Source: Paraburkholderia sp. D15 (GTDB lineage Bacteria > Pseudomonadota > Gammaproteobacteria > Burkholderiales > Burkholderiaceae). From it: 64,000 nucleotides of DNA. Under the pieces are notes generated by a model, which saw nothing but the letters and a program-made list of their open reading frames with translations, ran no database searches and was not told where the DNA came from. The stretch covers positions 1,240,001-1,304,000 of the forward strand of contig NZ_CP110395.1 of NCBI RefSeq assembly GCF_029910215.1, written 5' to 3'. Each line of letters begins with the position of its first letter. The first letter of the stretch is position 1. A program made the translations under genes and the position numbers. This document shows, in pieces, positions 27,031 to 34,677 of the stretch.

Positions 27031-27108
27031 GTGAAGCAAAGCGAGTTCAGACGATGGCTCGCTGACCAGGGAGCGACTTTCGAACAAGGCAGCAAGCATT
27101 GCAAATAA
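27031..27108 (+). pseudogene. hicA: hicA toxin remnant, truncated after 25 codons
   Basis: A GTG start with a perfect AGGAGG site at 27021-27026 opens a 25-codon reading frame, MKQSEFRRWLADQGATFEQG then SKHCK and a stop. This matches the first beta-alpha part of HicA toxins (about 60-80 residues), but the part with the catalytic-His region and the conserved PRHP/KELG segment is absent. After the stop comes a hairpin (AAGCCCC at 27113-27119, GCGA loop, GGGGCTT at 27124-27130) and then hicB. A working mRNA interferase cannot be made from this. The loss could be a deletion or frameshift. The gene is otherwise in the normal place before hicB. Confidence 0.75.
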
Positions 27109-27179
27109 AGGCAAGCCCCGCGAGGGGCTTCGTCACCGCCCGACGTTTCACCCGTGCACGGACTTTTGGAGAGTTATTT

Positions 27180-27602
27180 ATGTTTCGCTATCCAGCCCGC
27201 ATCGAAGCGGACGAAGCTGGTTTTACCGTGTCGTTTCGCGATATTCCGGAGGCGTTGACGTCCGGCGCGACGCTTGACGAAGCGCGCGAGATGGCGGCCG
27301 ACGCGCTCGCGACGGCGATGGATTTTTACTTCGAAGATAAGCGCCAGGTGCCCGTGCCGTCGAAAGCGCGGCGGGGCGAGGAGGTCATCGAGCTGCCCGC
27401 CAGCCTGGCGGCCAAGGTGCTGTTGCTCAACGAAATGCTGGCCCAGAAGGTGACGCCTTCCGAGCTGGCGCGGCGCCTGCACACGCGCGCGCAGGATATC
27501 CAGCGGGTGATCGATCTTGGCCACGTGACCAAGATCGATACGATCGCGTCCGCGTTCGCGGCGCTCGGCAAACGGCTCGAACTGTCGATCGTGCCGGCAT
27601 AA
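27180..27602 (+). CDS. hicB: HicB-family antitoxin
   Basis: A 140-residue antitoxin with the HicB RNase-H-like N-terminal domain (MFRYPARIEADEAGFTVSFR then DIPEALTSGATLDEA, DALATAMDFYFEDKR) and a C-terminal Xre-type DNA-binding part (KVTPSELARRLHTRAQDIQR then VIDLGHVTKIDTIASAFAAL). GGAGAG just upstream fits the ATG at 27180. It is intact although its toxin partner upstream is truncated, so it may act as an orphan repressor or protect against related toxins elsewhere. Convergent with upp downstream. Confidence 0.9.
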   Translation: MFRYPARIEADEAGFTVSFRDIPEALTSGATLDEAREMAADALATAMDFYFEDKRQVPVPSKARRGEEVIELPASLAAKVLLLNEMLAQKVTPSELARRLHTRAQDIQRVIDLGHVTKIDTIASAFAALGKRLELSIVPA

Positions 27603-27697
27603 GTGAAAATCAGCTGAAAATCAGGCAACCACGAAAAAAATCGACGCGGGCGGCGCGACCTTATCTCGCGCCGCACGGTGACGCTTCCATCATCCCG

Positions 27698-28348
27698 TCA
27701 GTTCTTCGTCCCGAACAACCGGTCACCGGCATCGCCGAGACCCGGCACGATGTACGCGTGTTCGTTCAGATGCGAATCCAGCGAGGCCACGTACAGCTTG
27801 ACGTCCGGGTGCGCGTCCTGGAACACCTGCACGCCTTCGGGCGCGGCCACCAGCGCGAGGAACATGATGTTCTCGCCGGCCACGTTGCGGCGCTTGAGCA
27901 CGTCTACCGCGTGCACGGCCGAATAGCCGGTCGCGACCATCGGGTCGCACAGAATGAACGTGCGGTCTTCCAGGTCCGGCAGGCGCACCAGATACTCGAC
28001 CGGGCGATGGTCCTCCGCGCGGTACACGCCGATGTGACCCACCCGCGCCGACGGCACCAGTTCCAGCAGTCCGTCCGACATGCCGATGCCGGCACGCAGC
28101 ACCGGCACGATCGCGAGCTTCTTGCCGGCGATCACCGGCGCGTCGATATCGACGAGCGGCGTGGTCAGGCGGCGCGTGGTCATCGGCAGGTTGCGGGTGA
28201 TTTCATAGCCCATCAGCAGCGTGATTTCGCGCAGCAGTTCGCGGAACGTGCGGGTCGAGGTGTCCCGGTCGCGCATATGCGACAGCTTGTGCTGGATCAG
28301 CGGGTGATCGAGGATGAATAGATTGGGAAAACGGCTGTCCTGGGTCAT
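27698..28348 (-). CDS. upp: Uracil phosphoribosyltransferase
   Basis: A 216-residue pyrimidine-salvage enzyme (uracil + PRPP to UMP). The family blocks are present: [33 protein letters not shown], the PRPP loop [13 protein letters not shown], and the C-terminal uracil-binding [16 protein letters not shown]. The ATG at 28348 starts the conserved N-terminus; the frame extends 31 codons upstream without similarity. Single gene, convergent with hicB. Confidence 0.97.
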   Translation of the reverse strand: MTQDSRFPNLFILDHPLIQHKLSHMRDRDTSTRTFRELLREITLLMGYEITRNLPMTTRRLTTPLVDIDAPVIAGKKLAIVPVLRAGIGMSDGLLELVPSARVGHIGVYRAEDHRPVEYLVRLPDLEDRTFILCDPMVATGYSAVHAVDVLKRRNVAGENIMFLALVAAPEGVQVFQDAHPDVKLYVASLDSHLNEHAYIVPGLGDAGDRLFGTKN

Positions 28349-28624
28349 GGCGGGGGCGCAAACGGCGGCTAGAGGGATCGGGGATCCGGGGATCGTTCCG
28401 GCGCGCCGCCGCCGGCCGAAGCGGGCTGGCGGACGCGCCACGGCGCAAGTTTACCGAAAGAGCGCCGCGCGACATACCGGAGATTGCAGCGTCCCGGCGC
28501 AGTCCGGCACCGATTCTTCTAGAATCGGGGGATTCCGCCGCGCGCGTCGATCGTCGAGGATCGTCAGGCATTGTCAGCCTTCAGGTCTGGGCCCGCGCGC
28601 CGCCACCATCACGAGGACACGCAC
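28349..28624. other. Divergent intergenic region upp / SDR
   Basis: A 276-base gap for two promoters. An inverted repeat with 7-base arms (CGATTCT at 28511-28517, AGAATCG at 28521-28527) could be an operator or a small hairpin for the SDR gene. Nothing else is recognised. Confidence 0.45.
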
Positions 28625-29404
28625 ATGGACATGGGAATCGCCGGACGCACCGCGCTGGTCTGCGCGGCCAGCAAGGGCCTGGGGCGCGGCTGCGCGGAAG
28701 CGCTCGCCGCCGAGGGCGTCAACCTGACGATCGTCGCGCGCACCGCGGAGACGCTCGAGGCGACCGCCGCCGAGATCCGCAAGCAGAGCGGCGTGGAAGT
28801 GCGCACGGTGGCCTGCGACATCACCACGCCCGAAGGCCGCGCGGCGGCGCTCGCCGCGTGTCCGCAGCCGGACATTCTGGTCAACAACGCGGGCGGGCCG
28901 CCGCCGGGCGATTTCCGCGACTTCTCGCACGAGGACTGGATCCGCGCGCTGGAAAGCAACATGCTCACGCCGATCGAACTGATCCGCGCGACCATCGACA
29001 CGATGAGCGCGCGCGGTTTCGGGCGCATCGTCAACATCACGAGTTCGGCGGTGAAGGCGCCGATCGACGTGCTGGCGCTGTCGAACGGCGCGCGCTCGGG
29101 GCTGACGGGTTTCGTCGCGGGCCTCGCGCGCAAGGTCGCGCCGACCGGCGTGACGATCAACAACCTGCTGCCGGGCATCTTCGACACCGACCGCATCGCC
29201 GTCACTTTCGACGCGCAGGCCAAGGCGCAAAACATTTCCGTCGACGACGCCCGCAAGCAGCGCATGAAGACGATTCCCGCGGGCCGCTTCGGCACGCGCG
29301 ACGAATTCGGCCGCGCGTGCGCGTTCCTGTGCAGCGCGCATGCGGGCTACATCACCGGCCAGAACTGGCTGATCGACGGCGGGGTGTATCCGGGCACGTT
29401 CTGA
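28625..29404 (+). CDS. SDR-fold oxidoreductase lacking the usual catalytic Tyr and Lys
   Basis: A 259-residue Rossmann-fold protein of the short-chain dehydrogenase superfamily. The cofactor loop is CAASKGLGRGCAEAL (residues 13-27) and NNAGG is present at 87-91. After the catalytic-Ser region TSSAVK, the place where YxxxK should lie reads ALSNGARSG (residues 151-159), with neither Tyr nor Lys. This matches the beta-ketoacyl-reductase-like SDR subgroup known to lack a perfect catalytic tetrad. The function is unknown: it may use another mechanism or bind without catalysis. GAGG lies upstream of the ATG at 28625; a second ATG is two codons later. It precedes mgsA by 203 bases in the same direction. 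Confidence 0.85.
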   Translation: MDMGIAGRTALVCAASKGLGRGCAEALAAEGVNLTIVARTAETLEATAAEIRKQSGVEVRTVACDITTPEGRAAALAACPQPDILVNNAGGPPPGDFRDFSHEDWIRALESNMLTPIELIRATIDTMSARGFGRIVNITSSAVKAPIDVLALSNGARSGLTGFVAGLARKVAPTGVTINNLLPGIFDTDRIAVTFDAQAKAQNISVDDARKQRMKTIPAGRFGTRDEFGRACAFLCSAHAGYITGQNWLIDGGVYPGTF

Positions 29405-29607
29405 CCGGTCGCGTTCCGGGCGCGTAAGTGTCCGGCGCGGCTTCGCGGTTTGCGCCTTGATAGGTCTTAGGGCTGGATAGCTTCACAGCTTCACGGCTTC
29501 GCAGAAAGTTTCACCGACAACTTCCCGGTTCCACGGCAGCGCCGCCGCCGGCAGTTTCATCCTCACTACAACAACGACAATCACAACGGTTTCAGGAGTC
29601 TTACGTC

Positions 29608-29997
29608 ATGAGTACCCGCATTGCCCTGATCGCGCACGATCACAAGAAGGACGACATCGTCAAACTGGCCGGCGAGTACGTCGATACGCTGCGGCGTTGC
29701 GAGATCGTCGCGACCGGCACGACCGGCGGACGCATCGCCGACACGCACGGCCTGACGGTCGAGCGCATGCTGTCGGGCCCGCACGGCGGCGATCTACAGA
29801 TCGGCGCGCAGCTCGCGGAAGGCCGCGTGGACATGGTGATCTTCCTGCGCGACCCGATGACGCCGCAGCCGCACGAACCGGACATCAACGCGCTGGTGCG
29901 CGCCTGCGACGTGCACAACATCCCGTGCGCGACCAATATTTCCACCGCGCGCATGCTGCTCGACGCGCTGACCTTGCGCGTGAGCCAGCAGGTTTGA
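29608..29997 (+). CDS. mgsA: Methylglyoxal synthase
   Basis: A 129-residue enzyme that turns dihydroxyacetone phosphate into methylglyoxal and phosphate, a bypass of lower glycolysis under phosphate limitation. The family is marked by [39 protein letters not shown] with phosphate-binding residues, and [15 protein letters not shown] with the active-site region. Length is standard (E. coli 152, many others about 130). Its operon context is loose: SDR upstream, quinone reductase 75 bases downstream. Confidence 0.96.
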   Translation: MSTRIALIAHDHKKDDIVKLAGEYVDTLRRCEIVATGTTGGRIADTHGLTVERMLSGPHGGDLQIGAQLAEGRVDMVIFLRDPMTPQPHEPDINALVRACDVHNIPCATNISTARMLLDALTLRVSQQV

Positions 29998-30072
29998 GAC
30001 GGCAGGTCTGAAGCGGAAGCGCCCAGGCGGCGCGTCCGGCTGCTCACGCAACAACACCATCAAGGAGACGTA

Positions 30073-31047
30073 ATGGTCAAAGCAATCCGATTCGATAAAA
30101 CCGGCGGCCCGGAAGTCATGAAATGGGTCGACGTCGAGGTGGGCGAGCCGGGCGCGGGCGAGATCCGCATCCGCCAGACGGCGGTCGGGCTGAACTATAT
30201 CGACGTCTATTTCCGCACCGGTCTGTATCCGCTGCCGCTGCCCGGCGGGCTCGGCATGGAGGCCGCCGGCGAAGTGACGGCGGTCGGCGCGGGCGTGACG
30301 GACCTGAAGGCGGGCGACCGCGTCGCCTATGTCGCGCGGCCGCCCGGCGCCTACACGCAGGAACGCGTGCTGGCCGCCGCGCAGGTGGTGAAGGTGCCCG
30401 ACGCGCTGACCGACGAGCAGGCCGCGTCGGTGATGCTGCAAGGCTTGACCGCGCAGTATCTGCTGCGCCGCACGTATCCGGTGAAGGCCGGCGACACGAT
30501 CCTGATCCAGGCCGCGGCGGGCGGCGTCGGGCTGCTGGTGTGCCAGTGGGCGAAGGCGCTGGGCGCTACGGTGATCGGCACCGTCGGCTCGGATGAAAAG
30601 GCGGAGATCGCGAAAGCGCACGGTTGCGACCACGCGATCGTCTACACGCGCGAGAACTTTACGAAGCGCGTGCGCGAAATCACCAACGGCGCGGGCGTGC
30701 CGGTGGTGTACGACTCGATCGGCAAGGACACGTTTGCCGCGTCGCTCGACTGCCTCGCGCCGCTCGGTATGTTCGTGAGCTTCGGCAATGCGTCGGGGCC
30801 GTTGCCGCCGATCGATTCGTCCGAGTTCGCGGGGCGCGGCTCGCTGTTCTTCACCCGTCCGACGTTGTTCACCTATATCGCGAAGCGCGGCGATTACGAG
30901 GCGATGTCGAAGGAACTGTTCGACGTGCTGGTGTCGGGCAAGGTGAAGACGAGCATCAACCAGCGCTATGCGCTCGCGGATGTCGGTCAGGCGCACGCGG
31001 ACCTGGAAGGGCGCCGCACGACGGGGTCGACGATTCTGTTGCCGTAA
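30073..31047 (+). CDS. qor: NADPH:quinone oxidoreductase (zinc-independent MDR family)
   Basis: A 324-residue member of the QOR family that reduces quinones with NADPH in the cytosol. It has the N-terminal GroES-like domain (VGLNYIDVYFRTGLYPLPLP, GMEAAGEVTAVGAGV) and a Rossmann domain with AAAGGVGLLVCQWAKALGAT. No structural or catalytic zinc cysteines are present, as expected for this branch. AAGGAG lies just upstream of the ATG. It follows mgsA; a role in handling reactive carbonyls or quinones would fit but is only inferred. Confidence 0.92.
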   Translation: MVKAIRFDKTGGPEVMKWVDVEVGEPGAGEIRIRQTAVGLNYIDVYFRTGLYPLPLPGGLGMEAAGEVTAVGAGVTDLKAGDRVAYVARPPGAYTQERVLAAAQVVKVPDALTDEQAASVMLQGLTAQYLLRRTYPVKAGDTILIQAAAGGVGLLVCQWAKALGATVIGTVGSDEKAEIAKAHGCDHAIVYTRENFTKRVREITNGAGVPVVYDSIGKDTFAASLDCLAPLGMFVSFGNASGPLPPIDSSEFAGRGSLFFTRPTLFTYIAKRGDYEAMSKELFDVLVSGKVKTSINQRYALADVGQAHADLEGRRTTGSTILLP

Positions 31048-31071
31048 TCGTCGTTCGCAGGGTGGGGCCGC

Positions 31072-32331
31072 TTACTTCGCGGCCACGTTGGGACCGCTGG
31101 CTGCATCGCCGGTGGAATCCGCGGCGGGCGCGGCGCTCGCGCCACCCGTCGCCGCCGCGTTGCGCTCCTTCAACCGGTCGATCCGTCCATTCACGACGGC
31201 CTTCAGGAACGCCTCCGGGAAACCGTCCGCCATCGTCCAGCTATTGCCGCTGCCGACGAACACGAACTCCCCGCGCACCTTCGTCACCGCCGGCGCGCCG
31301 ACGATCGCCATCAGATCGTCGCGATAGTCGATCGCCACCGGGCACGACTGACGGCCGTCGGCGACCGTCTTGCAATCGGCGCTCGGCACGACGTCCAGCA
31401 CGCTCTCGGCGAGCGTCGGCGGAAGATCCTCGCCTTCCTTGCGCACCAGCGCCGGGCCATGCGTCTGCTCGTCGAACTTCGCGAGCGCGGCCTTGATCGC
31501 CGACTCCATGTTGTCGCGGCCGACCGGTTTGCCGAACGTATTGTTCAACGCAGCCGCGTCATAGCGCGACTGAATGTACTCGGGCGGGAAGGCCTGCACC
31601 GCGAACTTGTCCTTGTCGTCCGGCGTACGGAGCACCATGTAGCCGATCGCCTCCTTCTCGGCACCGTCGCCGATATCGGCGAGACAGCCACGCGAATGAT
31701 CCTTGCTGTCATAACCGACCTCGCGATGATTGCGCACGGCCGGCATGCCGCCTTTCGCGAGCATCTGCGCGCCGGCCATGCTCTTCAGCGCGCCTTCGAA
31801 CAGGAGCGAGTGCAGCGCCGCCGTGGTGGACGACGCCGTGCAACCCGGCGTCGAATCGGGCATGAGCGCATAAATGCCGAAGCCGCCCAATATCGCCGCG
31901 ACCACGCCGAAATTGATCAGCAGACTTCTTTTCGCTTTCTTTTTGCGCAAGTCGGCCAGCGCATGCAAACGCGCGTCGATACGCGGATCGATCTCGCGAA
32001 TAAACAGCAATATCGCCAGCCGTTTTTCGATATCGACGCTATTGTCTTCCGACCATTGCAAGGTCTGAAGCGTGGCTTTTTCCTCGATATCCCGATCCGT
32101 ATACTTTTCGGCGATCAGCCAGTCCAGCATGCGCCTCACCGTTGCCGGTTCGAATTGAATCTCCGGATGCGCGATCAGCCGCTGACGTACCGTTTCGGCA
32201 GGTTCCGCCTCGATATATTCCTTGAATTCCAGAATGGCCAGCATGGTCAGGCGATCGTCTTCGGGCGTTTCGGTCCCGTTAAGGCCTTGCTGGTTATCCT
32301 GGTTATTCTGGGTATCAGTATCGGTTGTCAT
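31072..32331 (-). CDS. Uncharacterised membrane protein with one transmembrane segment
   Basis: I do not recognise this 419-residue protein. The N-terminal 130 residues are soluble, acidic and helical (polar start, then ILEFKEYIEAEPAETVRQRL and DNSVDIEKRLAILLFIREID). A basic patch KKKAKR at 130-135 precedes a single membrane helix (about 136-157), so by the positive-inside rule the N-terminus is cytoplasmic and the C-terminal 260 residues are periplasmic. The periplasmic part has four cysteines (in PGCTAS, RGCLAD, ADCKTV, QSCPVA), enough for two disulfides, and a low-complexity Ala-rich end. The coding character is clear from length and composition. It is convergent with qor and divergent from the kdp operon. 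No function is proposed. Confidence 0.8.
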   Translation of the reverse strand: MTTDTDTQNNQDNQQGLNGTETPEDDRLTMLAILEFKEYIEAEPAETVRQRLIAHPEIQFEPATVRRMLDWLIAEKYTDRDIEEKATLQTLQWSEDNSVDIEKRLAILLFIREIDPRIDARLHALADLRKKKAKRSLLINFGVVAAILGGFGIYALMPDSTPGCTASSTTAALHSLLFEGALKSMAGAQMLAKGGMPAVRNHREVGYDSKDHSRGCLADIGDGAEKEAIGYMVLRTPDDKDKFAVQAFPPEYIQSRYDAAALNNTFGKPVGRDNMESAIKAALAKFDEQTHGPALVRKEGEDLPPTLAESVLDVVPSADCKTVADGRQSCPVAIDYRDDLMAIVGAPAVTKVRGEFVFVGSGNSWTMADGFPEAFLKAVVNGRIDRLKERNAAATGGASAAPAADSTGDAASGPNVAAK

Positions 32332-32505
32332 ATCGGGCGTCGTTATTGAATGGAATATCGGCGCGTCATTATGCGCGAACGATTCGCCGTCTGACCAGAG
32401 TTAATTCTTCCCAATGCGTATTCCCACCACCTGATCGGCATTCGCCGATTTAAATCGCCCGGCCGAATGGATCGCGTGACCGGAATGCCGATTCAGGTTC
32501 TTTCG

Positions 32506-32529
32506 TTTACGCAATTTTTACATCGCGCC
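32506..32529 (+). promoter_or_regulatory. Candidate KdpE-binding site
   Basis: The 24-base element starts TTTAC, has the core TTTTTACA at 32514-32521 and ends CGCGCC. It closely resembles in layout the E. coli kdpFABC operator as I remember it (TTTATAC, then TTTTTTTACA, then CCCCGCC). It lies 8 bases before a -35-like TTGACC, where KdpE binds in E. coli. Confidence 0.6.
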
Positions 32530-32537
32530 TCGACTCT

Positions 32538-32568
32538 TTGACCAGCCCTTTACGCGGTTCGGCATAAC
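32538..32568 (+). promoter_or_regulatory. Candidate kdp promoter
   Basis: TTGACC at 32538-32543 and CATAAC at 32563-32568 with a long 19-base spacer. The weak -10 and the long spacing fit a promoter that needs activation, consistent with the adjacent KdpE-like site. Confidence 0.4.
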
Positions 32569-32605
32569 GTTCCATCCATCCAAAGTCCGTGAATGGAGAA
32601 CAAAA

Positions 32606-32719
32606 ATGGATGTGCTGTATGTCGGGGGGCTGGTGCTGTTTTCCGCGCTGACCTTTGCATTGATTGCCGGCTGCGAGAAGTTGATGCAGTTCCGTCGTGG
32701 GCAGGGAGCGCGGTCATGA
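32606..32719 (+). CDS. 37-residue membrane protein at the head of the kdp operon
   Basis: A short frame, MDVLYVGGLVLFSALTFALI then AGCEKLMQFRRGQGARS, with one hydrophobic helix (residues 3-22) and a basic C-terminus, so the C-terminus is probably cytoplasmic. GGAG at 32595-32598 lies 7 bases before the ATG, and its stop overlaps the kdpF start (ATGA at 32716-32719), which strongly suggests it is translated with kdpF. It is not KdpF itself. Its first residues loosely resemble it, so a duplication-derived or KdpF-like helper is possible. I know of no assigned function. Confidence 0.72.
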   Translation: MDVLYVGGLVLFSALTFALIAGCEKLMQFRRGQGARS

Positions 32720-32808
32720 GCTGGATTCTCTGGTTGTCCGGCGCCGCCACCGCGCTGCTGTTTATCTACCTGGTCTATGCGCTGTTGCGCGCGGAGGACA
32801 TTGAATGA
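32716..32808 (+). CDS. kdpF: KdpF, small subunit of the potassium-transporting ATPase
   Basis: A 30-residue single-helix membrane peptide, MSWILWLSGAATALLFIYLV then YALLRAEDIE. The ending YALLRxE is typical of KdpF, which stabilises the KdpABC complex in the inner membrane. Both ends overlap neighbouring genes by ATGA (32716 and 32805), so translation is coupled through the small upstream ORF, kdpF and kdpA. Confidence 0.92.
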   Translation: MSWILWLSGAATALLFIYLVYALLRAEDIE

Positions 32809-34610
32809 ACGCGAACAATGTCCTGCAAGCCGGACTCTTCATCGTCGTGCTGCTGGTCGCCGCGGTGCCGATGTCCCGCTACCTGAGCGCCGTGATGGAC
32901 GGCAGCTCGCGCGTCGTGCGCGTGGGCGGTCCGCTCGAACGTCTGCTGTACCGAATCGCCGGTGTCGATCCGTCGGCGGAAATGGGCTGGAAGCACTACG
33001 CGATCGCGACGATCGCATTCAACGTGCTCGGCGTGCTGTTCCTGTACGCGCTGCTGCGCGTGCAGCAATGGCTGCCGGGCAATCCGCAGCAGTTCGGCCC
33101 GATGACGGTGGACGGCGCGTTCAACACCGCCGTCAGCTTCGTCACCAATACGAACTGGCAGGACTACACGCCCGAGCAGACCGTCGGCTATCTGACGCAG
33201 ATGCTCGGCCTGACCGTGCAGAACTTCCTGTCCGCGGCCACCGGCATCGTGGTGGTGATCGCGCTGATTCGCGGCTTCGCGCGTCACACCGCGCAAACCA
33301 TCGGCAACTTCTGGGTCGACATCACGCGCGTGACGCTGTACGTGCTGTTGCCGATGGCGGCGATCGTCGCCGCGTTGCTGATGAGCCAGGGCGTGGTGCA
33401 GAACTTCAAGGCCTATCAGGACGTGCCGACCCTGCAGACCACCACCTACGCCGCGCCGAAGCTCGACGCGCAAGGCAATCCGGTGAAGGACGCGAAGGGC
33501 AATCCGGTCACGGTCGATACGCCGGTGAAAACGCAGACCCTCGCGATGGGTCCGGTCGCGTCGCAGGAAGCGATCAAGATGCTCGGCACCAATGGCGGCG
33601 GCTTCTTCAACGGCAACTCGGCGCATCCGTATGAAAACCCCACGCCGTTCTCGAACTTCCTGCAGATCTTCTCGATCCTGATCATCCCGGCGGCGCTCGC
33701 GCTGGTGTTCGGCCGCATGATCGCCGACCGCAAGCAGGGCGTGGCGGTGCTCGCGGCCATGACGATCGCGTTCGCGGCCTGCGTGTTCGGCGAGATAACC
33801 GCGGAGCAAGGCGGCAATCCGGCGATCGCCGCGCTGCACGTCGATCAATCGGCCAACGCGCTGCAATCGGGCGGCAACGCCGAGGGCAAGGAAACGCGCT
33901 TCGGCATCGCGCAGTCGGGCATCTTCACGGTCGCGACCACGGCAGCCTCGTGCGGCGCGGTCGCCAATACGCACGATTCGCTGACGCCGATCGGCGGCCT
34001 CTATCCGATGCTGCTGATGCAACTGGGCGAGGTGATCTTCGGCGGCGTCGGCTCCGGCATGTACGGGATGCTCGTGTTCGCACTGCTGGCCGTGTTCGTC
34101 GCGGGCCTGATGATCGGCCGCACGCCGGAATACGTCGGCAAGAAGATCGAAGCGTACGAAATGAAGATGGTATCGATCGTGGTGCTGCTCACGCCGCTGC
34201 TGGTGCTGGTGGGCACGTCGATCGCGGTGTTGACCGACGCGGGCAAGGCCGGCATCGCCAACCCCGGCGCGCACGGCTTCTCCGAAATCCTCTACGCGTT
34301 CAGCTCGGCCGCCAACAACAACGGCAGCGCGTTCGCCGGCTTGACCGTGAGCACGCCGTTCTACAACTGGCTCACCGCGATCGCGATGTGGTTCGGCCGC
34401 TTCGGCACGATCATCCCGGTGCTCGCGATCGCCGGTTCGCTGGCGGCGAAAAAGCGCATCGGCGTCACGGGCGGCACGCTGCCCACGCATGGCCCGCTGT
34501 TCGTCGTGCTGCTGCTCGGCACGGTGCTGCTGGTCGGCGCGCTGACCTATGTGCCGGCGCTCGCGCTCGGTCCGGGTGTCGAACATCTGATGATGATGGG
34601 CGCGCATTGA
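32805..34610 (+). CDS. kdpA: Potassium-transporting ATPase subunit A (channel subunit)
   Basis: A 601-residue inner-membrane protein homologous to K+ channels and transporters; it selects and passes K+ in the KdpFABC pump. Selectivity-filter segments are seen in FVTNTNWQDYTPEQ, GTNGGGFFNGNSAHPYENP and SCGAVANTHDSLTPIGG, with the fourth near SSAANNNGSAFAGL. It is longer than E. coli KdpA (557), partly through a periplasmic segment around residues 205-245 that repeats GNPVKDAKGNPVTVDTPVK. The start overlaps the kdpF stop. kdpB follows after 67 bases. Confidence 0.97.
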   Translation: MNANNVLQAGLFIVVLLVAAVPMSRYLSAVMDGSSRVVRVGGPLERLLYRIAGVDPSAEMGWKHYAIATIAFNVLGVLFLYALLRVQQWLPGNPQQFGPMTVDGAFNTAVSFVTNTNWQDYTPEQTVGYLTQMLGLTVQNFLSAATGIVVVIALIRGFARHTAQTIGNFWVDITRVTLYVLLPMAAIVAALLMSQGVVQNFKAYQDVPTLQTTTYAAPKLDAQGNPVKDAKGNPVTVDTPVKTQTLAMGPVASQEAIKMLGTNGGGFFNGNSAHPYENPTPFSNFLQIFSILIIPAALALVFGRMIADRKQGVAVLAAMTIAFAACVFGEITAEQGGNPAIAALHVDQSANALQSGGNAEGKETRFGIAQSGIFTVATTAASCGAVANTHDSLTPIGGLYPMLLMQLGEVIFGGVGSGMYGMLVFALLAVFVAGLMIGRTPEYVGKKIEAYEMKMVSIVVLLTPLLVLVGTSIAVLTDAGKAGIANPGAHGFSEILYAFSSAANNNGSAFAGLTVSTPFYNWLTAIAMWFGRFGTIIPVLAIAGSLAAKKRIGVTGGTLPTHGPLFVVLLLGTVLLVGALTYVPALALGPGVEHLMMMGAH

Positions 34611-34677
34611 GCCGCCCGTCGAAATCACATGAATGAACCGCGACTGAACAGGCGCAAACGGGAAATTCGAGGATTCA

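Larger units (their letters stand above)
32332..32605. other. Divergent regulatory region upstream of kdp
   Basis: A 274-base AT-richer gap between the uncharacterised leftward gene and the kdp operon. It contains a likely KdpE site (32506-32529) and a promoter just downstream. Confidence 0.6.
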
